A stretch of 60,248 nucleotides of DNA, from contig JAJYVS010000016.1 of assembly GCA_021791895.1 (NCBI GenBank), forward strand, positions 1-60,248. The letters run 5' to 3'. The notes under the pieces are model-generated. The model had not been told where the DNA came from, did not search any database, and was given only the letters and a program-made list of their open reading frames with translations. Shown here one piece after another: positions 17,533-26,231 of this stretch (position 1 is the stretch's first letter; the number at the start of each line of letters is the position of its first letter). Source of the DNA: Actinomycetes bacterium. GTDB taxonomy: Bacteria; Actinomycetota; Acidimicrobiia; Acidimicrobiales; RAAP-2. The position numbers and the translations under genes were made by a program.

Positions 17533-18453
17533 CTACATGGCGCGTCGGTGTTGCGCGGCAGCGGTTTCGAGCGATCGAAGCATCGTCTGCACCGAGACCT
17601 GATCGAGGAGCGACGGACGCGTGACCGCCCACACATGACGAACGGCAGCATGATCCTTGTGCAGCCGACGAACCACAACAGCCTCATGGAGCGCGCCGAG
17701 GGCGAGCGAGGGAATGAGCGCGACGCCCAGGCCAGCTGCCACGAATCCCTGGGCCGGCCAGTACTCATCGGCTTGGGCGGTCCAGTTGGGAGAAAAACCG
17801 GCTTGGTTGAAGGCGGCCATCGCGGCTTGCTGACAGGACGAGGTGCCGCACTGGGTATCGACCCAACGGTCCTCGGCCAGGTCCCGAAGGTCGATGGCTC
17901 GGCGCGAGGCCAGACGATGCTTCCGGGGCAACACGACGCGATAGGGGTCGTCCAGAAGGTGGACCCAGCTGAGACCATCCCGGGCCGGATCACCCCGTCC
18001 GAAGTCGGCAACGGTCACGACGACCTCGACTTCGGCTTGGCGCAGGAGGGGAATGGCGACGTCCGGTTCGGCGACCCGTAGGGCAACCTCGAGGTTCGGA
18101 AGTTCCGACCTGAGGGTGGCGAGCGCGGGCGGGATCAAGGATGCCCCAGCAGTCGGAAAAGAGACGACGCGCAAGACACCGAGGTTCCCTGCGACCAGGG
18201 CGCTCAGGGCAGCCTCGGCTTCCCCCACCTTGGCCAAGAGGCCCCGGGCGTGGTCAGCGAGGAGATGGCCCGCCTCGGTCGGCCGCACGCCCCGGCCCGC
18301 CCGCTCCAGGAGCACGATGCCCGCTTCGCGCTCCAGCGCGGCGATGTGTTGGCTGACCGCCGACGGCGAGTAACCGATCTGGTCGGCAGCCGCGGTGACC
18401 GAGCCGGCGTCGACGACGGCGACCAGGGCTCGGAGGCGGCGCAAGTCGAACAT
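17533..18453 (-). CDS. LysR-family transcriptional regulator
   Basis: This 306-residue protein has the N-terminal winged helix-turn-helix of LysR regulators (residues 1-60: MFDLRRLRALVAVVDAGSV, TAAADQIGYSPSAVSQHIAALE) and a substrate-binding-type effector domain from about residue 90. The effector is unknown. LysR proteins usually control a divergent neighbour; here that is the pair of small hypothetical genes starting at 18537. The 83-base divergent region is comparatively AT-rich. The gene is convergent with murA. Confidence 0.92.
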   Translation of the reverse strand: MFDLRRLRALVAVVDAGSVTAAADQIGYSPSAVSQHIAALEREAGIVLLERAGRGVRPTEAGHLLADHARGLLAKVGEAEAALSALVAGNLGVLRVVSFPTAGASLIPPALATLRSELPNLEVALRVAEPDVAIPLLRQAEVEVVVTVADFGRGDPARDGLSWVHLLDDPYRVVLPRKHRLASRRAIDLRDLAEDRWVDTQCGTSSCQQAAMAAFNQAGFSPNWTAQADEYWPAQGFVAAGLGVALIPSLALGALHEAVVVRRLHKDHAAVRHVWAVTRPSLLDQVSVQTMLRSLETAAAQHRRAM

Positions 18454-18536
18454 CGCCGGATATCGTACAAGATCGCTTAATCCAAATGAGTAACATTTCG
18501 CTGGTACTTCATTCTGATCGGGTTCAGAGTGATGCC

Positions 18537-18767
18537 ATGAACCGGTCGCCGGAGCTGGAACTCCAGCTGATCACCCAGAGCACGAGTGAGCGGCGGGCCT
18601 GGGCCGCCCGCCGTCGGACGGTGACCGCGCTGGCTCGGTCTGCCCGCGTTCGTCGCCGGTTGGTGCGCCGGGGACTCGCGAGGCTGTTCACCCGACGGGG
18701 TCCGCTGGTCAATGAAGCGATGGGCCACGTGCAGCTGTTCGGGACCCGGGTCGCAGCTGGTGAGTGA
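18537..18767 (+). CDS. Small basic hypothetical protein
   Basis: A 76-residue frame from the ATG at 18537. It is very rich in Arg (ARRRTVTALARSARVRRRLVRRGLARLF) and has no known domain. Support is indirect: it diverges from a LysR gene, its stop overlaps the GTG of the next frame (GTGAGTGA), and its codons look normal for this genome. It could be a nucleic-acid-associated peptide or simply a spurious frame. Confidence 0.4.
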   Translation: MNRSPELELQLITQSTSERRAWAARRRTVTALARSARVRRRLVRRGLARLFTRRGPLVNEAMGHVQLFGTRVAAGE

Positions 18768-19257
18768 GATCGCGGGCACGCTCGGGCTGGTCTCCCTGAC
18801 CGTGCTCGGCGCTTTGGCGCTCTTGCGGGAGTGCATCCGAGGTGGGGATCGGGACGGGGACGCGCTCGTGTCGGTCGCGCTCGCCCACACGCTCCAAGCG
18901 GAAGGTCGCCTTCAGATCGCTCTCGTCAGGGTCTGCAACGTCGGTCAGTCAGCGGTCATCGTTTCGGCCTCGGTCAAGAGGGCGCGATCGCACCCTTTCG
19001 AACGATGCGCTCGTCGGCTGTCTGGGCCGTTCTCCCTGCGAACTCCCCACCTGCCCAGGCGCCCACGCGCCCAGGCGGACGCCTTTCTCGGTGTGGTCGA
19101 GGCGCAATCCGAGCGGACTTGGCACCTCCCGCTGTCACAGGGTGAGGGCTCCGCCAGGGTGAAGGTACGGCTCGACCAGGGCCTTCTCCGCTCGAGGGTC
19201 TTCGCGTGGTGGTTGGAGCCGTCCGACATGGTCGATGAGTACCACCACGCCAGCTGA
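18760..19257 (+). CDS. Hypothetical protein with one N-terminal membrane helix
   Basis: 165 residues from a GTG at 18760 that overlaps the stop of the preceding frame. LGLVSLTVLGALALL near the start is a transmembrane segment, followed by a charged stretch and strands such as ALVRVCNVGQSAVIVSASVK that look like a small beta-sandwich. No family was recognised. The overlap suggests translational coupling with the Arg-rich peptide and possibly control by the divergent LysR regulator. Existence is moderately supported. Confidence 0.45.
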   Translation: MSEIAGTLGLVSLTVLGALALLRECIRGGDRDGDALVSVALAHTLQAEGRLQIALVRVCNVGQSAVIVSASVKRARSHPFERCARRLSGPFSLRTPHLPRRPRAQADAFLGVVEAQSERTWHLPLSQGEGSARVKVRLDQGLLRSRVFAWWLEPSDMVDEYHHAS

Positions 19258-19316
19258 CAGGCACCAGAGTCGAACGCTCGGCAACACCCTGGTTCACCTT
19301 GGCGCTCGCGACGACT

Positions 19317-20051
19317 TCACGGCGCCAGTCGATAGACGGAGACATGGCTCGAACTCTCCGACGTGAAAGGCTGGCGCTGCCAGCCACCCCATCTGGACTC
19401 GAGCGACAAGCCGGCCAGTCGCGCCATCAGATCGAGTTCGGCCGGGTACGCATAGCGCAGGACCACCGGCACGAACTCGACCCGGTCCGTGCTCAGATGG
19501 ATCTCCTGGCTCGTGACCGTCTGTCGAGCCCGGTCGTGACGGGTCACCACGAGCTCAACCTGATCCAGGGTGATCCGCCCGACGCCGACCCGCTGGCCCC
19601 GCTCGAAGAGCGTGGGATCCGGGACGAACGCCTCGACGACGAATCGCCCCCCAGGATGGAGGTGCTCAGCGACGCGACGAAAGCACTCGGCCTGTTCGGC
19701 CTGGGACAAGAGTGCGAAGAAGGTGTTGAAGACGACGAAGATCAGGCTGAAGGCGCCGTCGACGGCAAGGGGGCCGAAGTTCCCGATGCTGATGGTGATG
19801 GCCCCTCCGCCCGGCTTGGCCCTGAGCTTGGCGACCATCGCCGGTGAGGCGTCGATCCCATGCACCTCGAGTCCCGAGGCGGCCAGGGGAAGCGCCACCC
19901 GACCGGTGCCGATACCCAGCTCGAGGACGGGTCCCTTGCCCGCCAGATCGCCGAGCACCGCGACAGCGTCCTCGGCCCCCAGATTCGCGAGATCTCGGTC
20001 GTAGCGCTCGGCGATCCGCTCACCGTAGGAGGAGTAGCCGAAACCTTCCAC
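19317..20051 (-). CDS. Class I SAM-dependent methyltransferase
   Basis: This 244-residue protein has motif I VLELGIGTGRVALPLA (about 42-57), GIDASP for the ribose-binding acidic loop and RRVAEHLHPGGRFVVEAF in post-II position, all typical of Methyltransf_25 proteins. The C-terminal YPAELDLMARLAGLSLESRWGGW is the usual end for this actinobacterial small-molecule methyltransferase group. The substrate is not identifiable. It stands alone and diverges from the dienelactone hydrolase gene. Confidence 0.88.
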   Translation of the reverse strand: MEGFGYSSYGERIAERYDRDLANLGAEDAVAVLGDLAGKGPVLELGIGTGRVALPLAASGLEVHGIDASPAMVAKLRAKPGGGAITISIGNFGPLAVDGAFSLIFVVFNTFFALLSQAEQAECFRRVAEHLHPGGRFVVEAFVPDPTLFERGQRVGVGRITLDQVELVVTRHDRARQTVTSQEIHLSTDRVEFVPVVLRYAYPAELDLMARLAGLSLESRWGGWQRQPFTSESSSHVSVYRLAP

Positions 20052-20238
20052 CCTCCAAGCCTGGACCCATCGGTGTTCAACGTCCAGCGCCGTCCATTGG
20101 CTTCCCCTCCGAGTGAGGATCGGTTGCTGTCGACCGTCACCGGACGCATTGCAGTCGGCCCTCTTGACCTCGCCGAGTCACTCGACCAGCCGGAGTCGGA
20201 TACAGGTAAGGTCGGCGCAGCCGACTGGGAGGTAAGTG

Positions 20239-20997
20239 ATGCCGCAGCGCAGTGTCGAGGTTTCGACCGAGGACGGAAAGTGCCCCTGTTCGCTCCACGT
20301 CCCCGACGGCGATGGGCCCTGGCCGGCGGTGATCATGTTTCCCGATGCCGGCGGTCTGCGCGACACCTTTCGTCAGATGGGCGAACGGATGGCCGGACTT
20401 GGCTATGTGACGCTGGTGCCCGACTTCTACTACCGCGTGGGCGGCTACGAGCCGTTCGATCTCCGTACGGTGTTCGGTGATCCGGCCGAGAGGGAGCGGT
20501 TGATGAACCTCATGCGGAGTGTCACGGCCGAGATGATCGTGCGTGACGCGCGTCGCTTCGTCGACTACCTCACCTCGTTGCCCGAGACCTCGGGCAACGG
20601 CGTTGGCACGACCGGTTATTGCATGGGCGGCCGGCTGTCGCTTATCGTCGCCGGTCACCTTGGTGATCGGGTCGCCGCCGCCGCGTCCTTCCATGGCGGG
20701 AACATCGCGGCATCGAACGATCCCGACAGCCCACATCTCAGGGCTGGCGACATGGCGGCGACCGTGTATGTCGCAGGGGCGACCGATGACGGGAGCTTTC
20801 CGGACGAGCAGCGTGACCGGCTGGAGGATGCGCTTACCGAGGCGGGCGTCCGGCACACCATCGAGACCTATCCGGCCGCCCACGGCTTCGCCGTCCCGGA
20901 CAATGCCACCTACGACGCTGTGGCCGCCGAGCGGCACTGGGAGGCGATGAGCAGCTTGTTCCGCTCGAGTCTTTCCTCCGGTGGCGCCACCACCTGA
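20239..20997 (+). CDS. Dienelactone hydrolase family protein
   Basis: This 252-residue alpha/beta hydrolase has a Cys nucleophile in G-Y-C-M-G-G (about residue 126) and the late Asp and His (TDDGSF and AHGFAVP) of dienelactone hydrolases. GGAGG lies six bases before the ATG at 20239. Classical members open dienelactone to maleylacetate in chlorocatechol breakdown, but most genomic homologues act on other lactones or esters. No catechol pathway genes lie nearby, so the substrate is open. Confidence 0.9.
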   Translation: MPQRSVEVSTEDGKCPCSLHVPDGDGPWPAVIMFPDAGGLRDTFRQMGERMAGLGYVTLVPDFYYRVGGYEPFDLRTVFGDPAERERLMNLMRSVTAEMIVRDARRFVDYLTSLPETSGNGVGTTGYCMGGRLSLIVAGHLGDRVAAAASFHGGNIAASNDPDSPHLRAGDMAATVYVAGATDDGSFPDEQRDRLEDALTEAGVRHTIETYPAAHGFAVPDNATYDAVAAERHWEAMSSLFRSSLSSGGATT

Positions 20998-21117
20998 TCG
21001 TCGTAGCGAGTCCGATCGATCATCGGCCGTTTGCGGGCCGGTACCCGGTACCGGGCTGAGAGGGATGCCTCTCGGGAGAGCCGAGGCGGAGATCGAGTCC
21101 CCGACGGACTTCGAACG

Positions 21118-22017
21118 ATGAGTGGACCGAGAGCTGCTTGGGGGCGGCGGCTGAGGCGACCGCTGAGGACTCCCGGCAGACTCCGGCGCGCCGGATCACT
21201 GTTGCGCAGGTCCTTCATCGCAGCGGGGAAGGACCGGATCACCACCGGCGCCGCAGCCCTTGCCTTTCATTGGTTCTTGGCCGTCGTGACCGCAGCGGTG
21301 GCGGCGGTGGGTGTGGTCAGCCTGCTGGGACTCAGCCCCGACAGCCTCACCCGACTGATCCGTGATTTGCGGGTCCTCGTCCCCGTCCAGCTCGCCGACA
21401 CGATCTCCAAGGCGCTGCGAGGATCCGGCCAGACCACCGGGGGTTGGGTGGCGACGGTGGTGGGAGGAGCAGCCGCCCTGTGGAGCTCGATCGAGGCGAT
21501 GGCGGCGCTCCAGGTGGGATTGGACATCGCCTACGAAGTGAGGACGGACGTGGGCTTCGTCGCGCGCCGCCTGAAGGCCTTGCCCCTCATGGTCTGCACC
21601 GTCGTCTTCGGGGGGGCGGCTTTCGCATTGCTCGTTCTCGGTGACCCGATCCGATCGTTGCTGCCGGTGTCGTTCCCGTTGGCCCGGTCGGCCTTCGCCG
21701 CACTCTGGGCCCTCTTGCGATGGCTCGGGGCACTCGTCCTTGTCGTGGTCCTCCTCTCCGTGTATTACACGATTGGGCCAAACCGAACCCAACCCCGGCG
21801 CTGGCTCAGACGCGGAGCATTGGTGGCCGCGATCGGCTGGATGGGTACGTCAGCCGGCTTTTCCTATTACCTCACCAGCTTCGGTCACGAGTCTCGAACC
21901 TATGGCGCCTTTGCCGGGGTAGCGGTGCTGATGCTCTGGCTGTATCTGGCGGCCCTGTCCGTGCTGCTCGGTGCCGTGGTCGATCGACAGGTCGAGGCAG
22001 CGCGAGGCGGAAGTTGA
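21118..22017 (+). CDS. YihY/BrkB-family inner membrane protein
   Basis: This 299-residue protein has an Arg-rich cytosolic N-terminus and about six membrane helices. Family marks are TTGAAALAFHWFLAVVTA near residue 40, a conserved AALWSSIEAMAALQVGLDIAYEV stretch, PNRTQPRRWLRRGALVAA and a C-terminal YGAFAGVAVLMLWLYLAA. The molecular role of the family is not established (older names ribonuclease BN and virulence factor BrkB are misleading). The start ATG at 21118 is chosen over longer frames that would add only low-complexity residues. Confidence 0.9.
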   Translation: MSGPRAAWGRRLRRPLRTPGRLRRAGSLLRRSFIAAGKDRITTGAAALAFHWFLAVVTAAVAAVGVVSLLGLSPDSLTRLIRDLRVLVPVQLADTISKALRGSGQTTGGWVATVVGGAAALWSSIEAMAALQVGLDIAYEVRTDVGFVARRLKALPLMVCTVVFGGAAFALLVLGDPIRSLLPVSFPLARSAFAALWALLRWLGALVLVVVLLSVYYTIGPNRTQPRRWLRRGALVAAIGWMGTSAGFSYYLTSFGHESRTYGAFAGVAVLMLWLYLAALSVLLGAVVDRQVEAARGGS

Positions 22018-22293
22018 TGCCTGAAGCTTGGATGACCCACCGAGGACGAGCGCCAGGATGCATTACCGCGGACGTCCGGCGGAAAATCTCATAGACCGAT
22101 TCTGAGAAGGGCGGTCGAGCTCGCCTCCACCAGAGGGGACACCGAGGCACAGTCCGGTTCGCGCTCTGTGGCGGAACGAGGTGTCGCGACCGGCTGGATT
22201 GTGCGCGGTCGGCTGGCCAGACTTGCACCTGACCGAGCTGCGGCTGTTGTCGTGCTGCTACCTCGGATACGCCTGTTCGAAGGGGCTCTTCCG

Positions 22294-23118
22294 ATGTCAA
22301 CGGATTCGACGTTCTCGACACTCACGGTCATGATGGACGGGCCGAGGGGTGACATCCGGTTGAACAGACCGGACAAACTCAACGCGATCAGCGATACGAT
22401 GCTCCACGAGCTCGTGGAGGCAGCGCACTTCTGCGACGCACGTTCGGAGATCAAGGTGGTCGTGATCTCCGGCGCGGGAAGATCGTTTTCGGCCGGTGCG
22501 GACGTCACGATGATTGATGCTCCGGTCGAGTCCACTTCGGCAGCGAGGTCCTTGACCCAGAGACGGCACCCGACAGCCGAAGCGGGCTCGCAGATGGCAG
22601 ACGCGATAGAGGGGATGGAGGCGGTCACCGTGTGCCAGCTGCACGGCCACTGCGTCGGAGGTGGTGCGGTCCTGGCCTCCGCCTGCGATATCCGAGTCGC
22701 CGCCGAAGGCACCGTTTTTTCCATCCCCGAGCTGTTCCTCGGGATCCCACTTGCCTGGGGCGGGATCCCTCGACTCGTGCGTGACGTCGGCGCGGCCAAG
22801 ACGAAAGAACTGGTCATGACGGGTCGGCGTTTCGGAGCAGCCGAGGCGGCCGCCGCTGGACTCGTGAACCGGGTGGTCCCCGAGGAGAGACTCGAGGAGG
22901 AGGTGCGACTTCTGGTCGACTCGCTCCTCGACAAGTCGATGTTCACACTCGGTGCCACCAAGCGCTACGTCAACGCCGTCGCCGAGCACATGGTTGATCT
23001 GAAGCGGGCGTGGAACGACGCGCACTCGCTCGAGGCGGCATTGCGGGATCCCGAGTCGCGCGCCGCGCGAATCAGCTACTTGGAGCGGTTCCGCACCGAT
23101 CACCAGCGTTCGGACTGA
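22294..23118 (+). CDS. Enoyl-CoA hydratase/isomerase (crotonase) family protein
   Basis: This 274-residue crotonase has RLNRPDKLNAIS, GAGRSFSAGADVTMID and HGHCVGGGAVLASACD. Compared with classical hydratases the first catalytic Glu is Val (GGGAVLASACD), while the second is kept (IPELFLGIP). A single retained acid is seen in some isomerases and dehalogenase-like crotonases. The start ATG at 22294 gives the normal family length. It stands alone, 276 bases after the YihY gene and 140 bases before the M20 peptidase gene. Confidence 0.9.
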   Translation: MSTDSTFSTLTVMMDGPRGDIRLNRPDKLNAISDTMLHELVEAAHFCDARSEIKVVVISGAGRSFSAGADVTMIDAPVESTSAARSLTQRRHPTAEAGSQMADAIEGMEAVTVCQLHGHCVGGGAVLASACDIRVAAEGTVFSIPELFLGIPLAWGGIPRLVRDVGAAKTKELVMTGRRFGAAEAAAAGLVNRVVPEERLEEEVRLLVDSLLDKSMFTLGATKRYVNAVAEHMVDLKRAWNDAHSLEAALRDPESRAARISYLERFRTDHQRSD

Positions 23119-23258
23119 CGCTGGACATCGACCGATAGGAAGGCGCGCGCTCAACATGCGATGACGACAATGTGCTCGTTGTCCGGTGTCGAAGGGGGTC
23201 CCCAGCTGGGCCCGCTCGCTGGGCGTCACCAGCAATTGAGGGACGGTACAGTTCGGAT

Positions 23259-24611
23259 GTGAGTCGAATCGAGACGCCACTTGAGCTCACCTCCGAGGTC
23301 ACCGACCTTCTTCAGCACCTGATCCGGAACCAGTGCGTGAACGACGGACGCGTCAGCTCGGGCGAAGAGACCCGCAGCGCGGACCTCTTACGCACCTATC
23401 TCGAAGGGTCCGGGTTGGACCTGACCCAATACGAGCCCGAGCCCGGGCGTGCCTCACTCATTGGCCGGATCGAGGGAAGCGATCCCAGCTGGCCGACTTT
23501 GTGCCTGATGGGGCACACCGACGTGGTTCCGGTGACACCGTCGGGGTGGACCCGGGATCCATTCGGAGGCGAGTTGGTCGACGGCGAGGTGTGGGGTCGC
23601 GGCGCCGTCGACATGCTGAATCTCACGGCGTCGATGGCGGTCGCCTTTCGCCGATTGGCCCGGAGCGGGTGGCGTCCTCGGGGGACGCTCGTGTACTTCG
23701 CCGTCGCCGACGAGGAGGCTGGCGGCACCCACGGCGCCGAGTGGGTCGCGGAGCATGCGTACGACGCGGTGCGGTCGGACTACGTTCTCACCGAGTCTGG
23801 CGGGATCCTGCACCGGGGTCCGGCCGGAAGAACGCTGACGCTCACGACGGCGGAGAAGGGCGTCGCATGGCGGCGGCTGCGGGTCCGGGGTACCCCGGCC
23901 CACGGCTCGATGCCGTACGGGGCCGATAACGCCCTGGTGAAAGCGGCCTTGGTGGTTGCTCTGCTCTCCGAGTACCGACCTGCCGCGAGCATCACCGACG
24001 CCTGGAGGACCTACGTTTCGACCTTGGATCTCCCCGACGAACTGCGTGAAGCGCTGAAGGATCCTGACTCAGTCGACGACGCATGCGCCCGAATCGACGA
24101 CCCGCGACTTGCCAAGTTGGTGCATGCCTGTACCCACATGACGTTTTCGCCCAACGTCGCCCATGGGGGGGTGAAGACGAACGTCATACCCGACACGGTG
24201 GAACTGGAAGTCGACATCCGGACCCTTCCCGGACAGGGGCCGGAAGACGTTCGTGCCAGTCTCGACGAGGTGCTCGGTCCGCTTGCCGGCGAGATCGAGG
24301 TGGAGGTTATCCGGGAGAGTTCGCCGACCGCCTCGGCATGGGACACTTCGCTGAGAGAGGTGCTCGAGCGGGTGGCGCGACAGACCTATCCAGAGGTTGC
24401 GCTGGTACCTCGGCTGACGACAGGGGGCACCGACGCGCGCTTCTTCCGAGAAAAGGGAGCAGTTGCGTACGGCTTCGGCCTCTTCAGTCCGGCCGTCACC
24501 GTCGAGGAGTTCTCGAGTCGGTTCCACGGCAACGATGAGCGCGTCGATGTGGAGTCGCTTCGCCTCACCACTGAGATGTGGATGGACGTGGCCACGGAGC
24601 TGCTCAGCTAG
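23259..24611 (+). CDS. M20-family metallopeptidase/deacylase
   Basis: This 450-residue di-zinc hydrolase shows the metal ligands in order: His in LMGHTDVVP, the bridging Asp in GRGAVDM, the Glu pair in VADEEAGGTHGAEW and the final His in FHGNDERVDV. RVRGTPAHGSMPYGADNAL begins the dimerisation (lid) domain. This layout matches the ArgE/DapE/carboxypeptidase group, which removes acyl or amino-acid groups from peptides. It is cytoplasmic. The GTG at 23259 is used because similarity begins with TPLELTSEVTDLLQHLI. The biological substrate is not evident. Confidence 0.91.
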   Translation: MSRIETPLELTSEVTDLLQHLIRNQCVNDGRVSSGEETRSADLLRTYLEGSGLDLTQYEPEPGRASLIGRIEGSDPSWPTLCLMGHTDVVPVTPSGWTRDPFGGELVDGEVWGRGAVDMLNLTASMAVAFRRLARSGWRPRGTLVYFAVADEEAGGTHGAEWVAEHAYDAVRSDYVLTESGGILHRGPAGRTLTLTTAEKGVAWRRLRVRGTPAHGSMPYGADNALVKAALVVALLSEYRPAASITDAWRTYVSTLDLPDELREALKDPDSVDDACARIDDPRLAKLVHACTHMTFSPNVAHGGVKTNVIPDTVELEVDIRTLPGQGPEDVRASLDEVLGPLAGEIEVEVIRESSPTASAWDTSLREVLERVARQTYPEVALVPRLTTGGTDARFFREKGAVAYGFGLFSPAVTVEEFSSRFHGNDERVDVESLRLTTEMWMDVATELLS

Positions 24612-24670
24612 GAGGCTCCCTCGCCAGGTTGTCGGGATCCTCTCCGCTGGGGTCCGCAGCGTCCTCGGAA

Positions 24671-25090
24671 CTAACTGGTTTCCTGGTCTCGGCGGTCCTC
24701 AGCGTCGCGCCACTTCTGAACCATCTGTTCGACGTCGAACGTCGAGATCATGGTCGACGGTCCGCTGACCGTCGACCGGTTCACATGGCTGATCCGGGCA
24801 TTGATATCGAGCAGCATTGAGCGCACCGAATCCTCGGAGCGCTCGTGCATGATCCGCCCCAGGACCTCGTCGACCTCTTTGCGCAGGGCCAAGGCAGGGG
24901 GAAGAAACGAGGCCTCCTCGCTGGCCAACTTCTTCTTGACCCACCACATCTCGTCATAGGGTTGGTCGATTCCCGGAATCGGCTTCCCCGCCCCCGGGAG
25001 GTTGTCGAACTCGCCTCGCTCCCAGGCCTCGCGAATCTGACGATCGATCCAGGACTCCCAGGTGACGCCAGGGGGTTTGCGATCTGTCAC
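24671..25090 (-). CDS. DUF1992 (DnaJ-homologue subfamily C member 28-type) protein
   Basis: This 139-residue protein has the domain signature WESWIDRQIREAWERGEFDNLP followed by GAGKPIPG. A helical C-terminal half (LASEEASFLPPALALRKEVDEVL) completes the family. Despite the eukaryotic homologue name there is no J domain. The function is unknown; it is probably cytosolic. The GTG at 25090 lies 7 bases after a TACAAT box and lacks a ribosome site, so the mRNA is probably leaderless. It diverges from the aldo/keto reductase gene. Confidence 0.88.
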   Translation of the reverse strand: MTDRKPPGVTWESWIDRQIREAWERGEFDNLPGAGKPIPGIDQPYDEMWWVKKKLASEEASFLPPALALRKEVDEVLGRIMHERSEDSVRSMLLDINARISHVNRSTVSGPSTMISTFDVEQMVQKWRDAEDRRDQETS

Positions 25091-25097
25091 CAGAGAA

Positions 25098-25103
25098 ATT
25101 GTA
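25098..25103 (-). promoter_or_regulatory. -10 box of a leaderless DUF1992 transcript
   Basis: Read on the minus strand, TACAAT ends 7 bases before the GTG start at 25090. No Shine-Dalgarno sequence lies between. A clear -35 element was not seen. Confidence 0.45.
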
Positions 25104-25197
25104 CCCCTGAACGACTCCACCCACCGGACGTCGGGGCCATCGCCGGAATTCCCGCCGGCCCTTGGCCGATCTTCGTCGGTGGTGCTATCTAGGACCC

Positions 25198-26103
25198 ATG
25201 GAGACAAGGAAAATCGGATCAATCGAGGTCTCGGTCGTCGGGCTGGGCACCAACAACTTCGGGCGACGGATGGACGAGTCGGCTGCCAAGGCCGTTGTGG
25301 ACGCCTGCTTGGACCTGGGTATCACCCACTTCGACACCGCCGATGTCTACGGCATGGGCGACAGCGAGACCTTTCTGGGTCGCGCGCTGGGTCGCCGGCG
25401 GGACCAAGCGGTCATCGCCACCAAGTTCGGTTCCCGCGACGGGGGGAGTCCGGAGGTCGTGTCCAAGGCGGTCGACGGCGCGCTCGGACGATTGGGAACC
25501 GATCGGATCGACGTCATGTACATCCACCGGCCGGATGCTGACACCCCGGTGGCCGACACTCTGGCGGCGTTGGACGAGTGTGTGAAGGCGGGCAAGGTCC
25601 GGGAGATCGCCTGTTCGAACTTCGACGCCGACATGGTTCGAGGGGCCGCCGAGGCGGTCAAGCCGGGGGCGGCCCGGTTCGCCGCGGTGCAGAACCAGCT
25701 GAACCTCCTGAACCGGCGGGACGAGCCTCTGCTGGACGTGCTGGAAGGTCTCGGGGTCGCGTACGTTCCGTATTTTCCTCTTGCGAGCGGGATGCTCACC
25801 GGGAAGTACCGGCGCAACGAAGCTCCACCGGAAGGGACGCGCCTCGATTCGATGCCGGAGGATCGCCGAGGGACGATGCTCAACGACCACAACTTCGAGA
25901 TCGTGGAGCAGTTGACCGGCTGGGCGCAGGACCACGGCCACAGCGTCGCCGAACTCGCCATCGCGTGGCTGGCCGCCAAGCCGGCCGTCGCGTCTGTCAT
26001 CGCCGGTGCGACGAAACCCGACCAGGTGAAGACGAACGCCGCTGCCGGGGACTGGAGACTGACCTCCACCGAGGTGAGCGAGGTGGAGGCTCTTGCGGGC
26101 TGA
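25198..26103 (+). CDS. Aldo/keto reductase
   Basis: This 301-residue TIM-barrel oxidoreductase has GLGTNNFGRR, the catalytic Asp in FDTADVYGMGDSE with Tyr four residues on, Lys in VIATKFGS and His in YIHRPDADTP, the standard AKR tetrad. SVIAGATKPDQVKTNAAA near the C-terminus forms the NADPH-binding end. It probably reduces aldehydes or ketones with NADPH; the substrate is unknown. The start ATG at 25198 begins METRKIG. It diverges from the DUF1992 gene with a 107-base shared control region. Confidence 0.92.
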   Translation: METRKIGSIEVSVVGLGTNNFGRRMDESAAKAVVDACLDLGITHFDTADVYGMGDSETFLGRALGRRRDQAVIATKFGSRDGGSPEVVSKAVDGALGRLGTDRIDVMYIHRPDADTPVADTLAALDECVKAGKVREIACSNFDADMVRGAAEAVKPGAARFAAVQNQLNLLNRRDEPLLDVLEGLGVAYVPYFPLASGMLTGKYRRNEAPPEGTRLDSMPEDRRGTMLNDHNFEIVEQLTGWAQDHGHSVAELAIAWLAAKPAVASVIAGATKPDQVKTNAAAGDWRLTSTEVSEVEALAG

Positions 26104-26231
26104 ACCCGTGTCGGGAGACCATCTGTGGGCTCTCCTGGATCCCCCGAGGCGTCGGCCGATGACGCTCTAAGCTCGCACTGGCAGACGTTTCGCGGATCAG
26201 AAGCCGCTTTTCGATCGATTAGGGGGAAGGC

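Noticed and set aside
18860-19250. Transposon or phage origin for the hypothetical pair near 18.5-19.3 kb
   Set aside because: No recombinase, terminal repeat or att-like duplication was found around it.
21050-21075. GGGCTGAGAGGGATGCC resembling the start of a thiamine riboswitch
   Set aside because: The second conserved half (CUGAUCUGG...AAUGCCAGCG) is missing, and the downstream gene is a YihY protein with no thiamine link.
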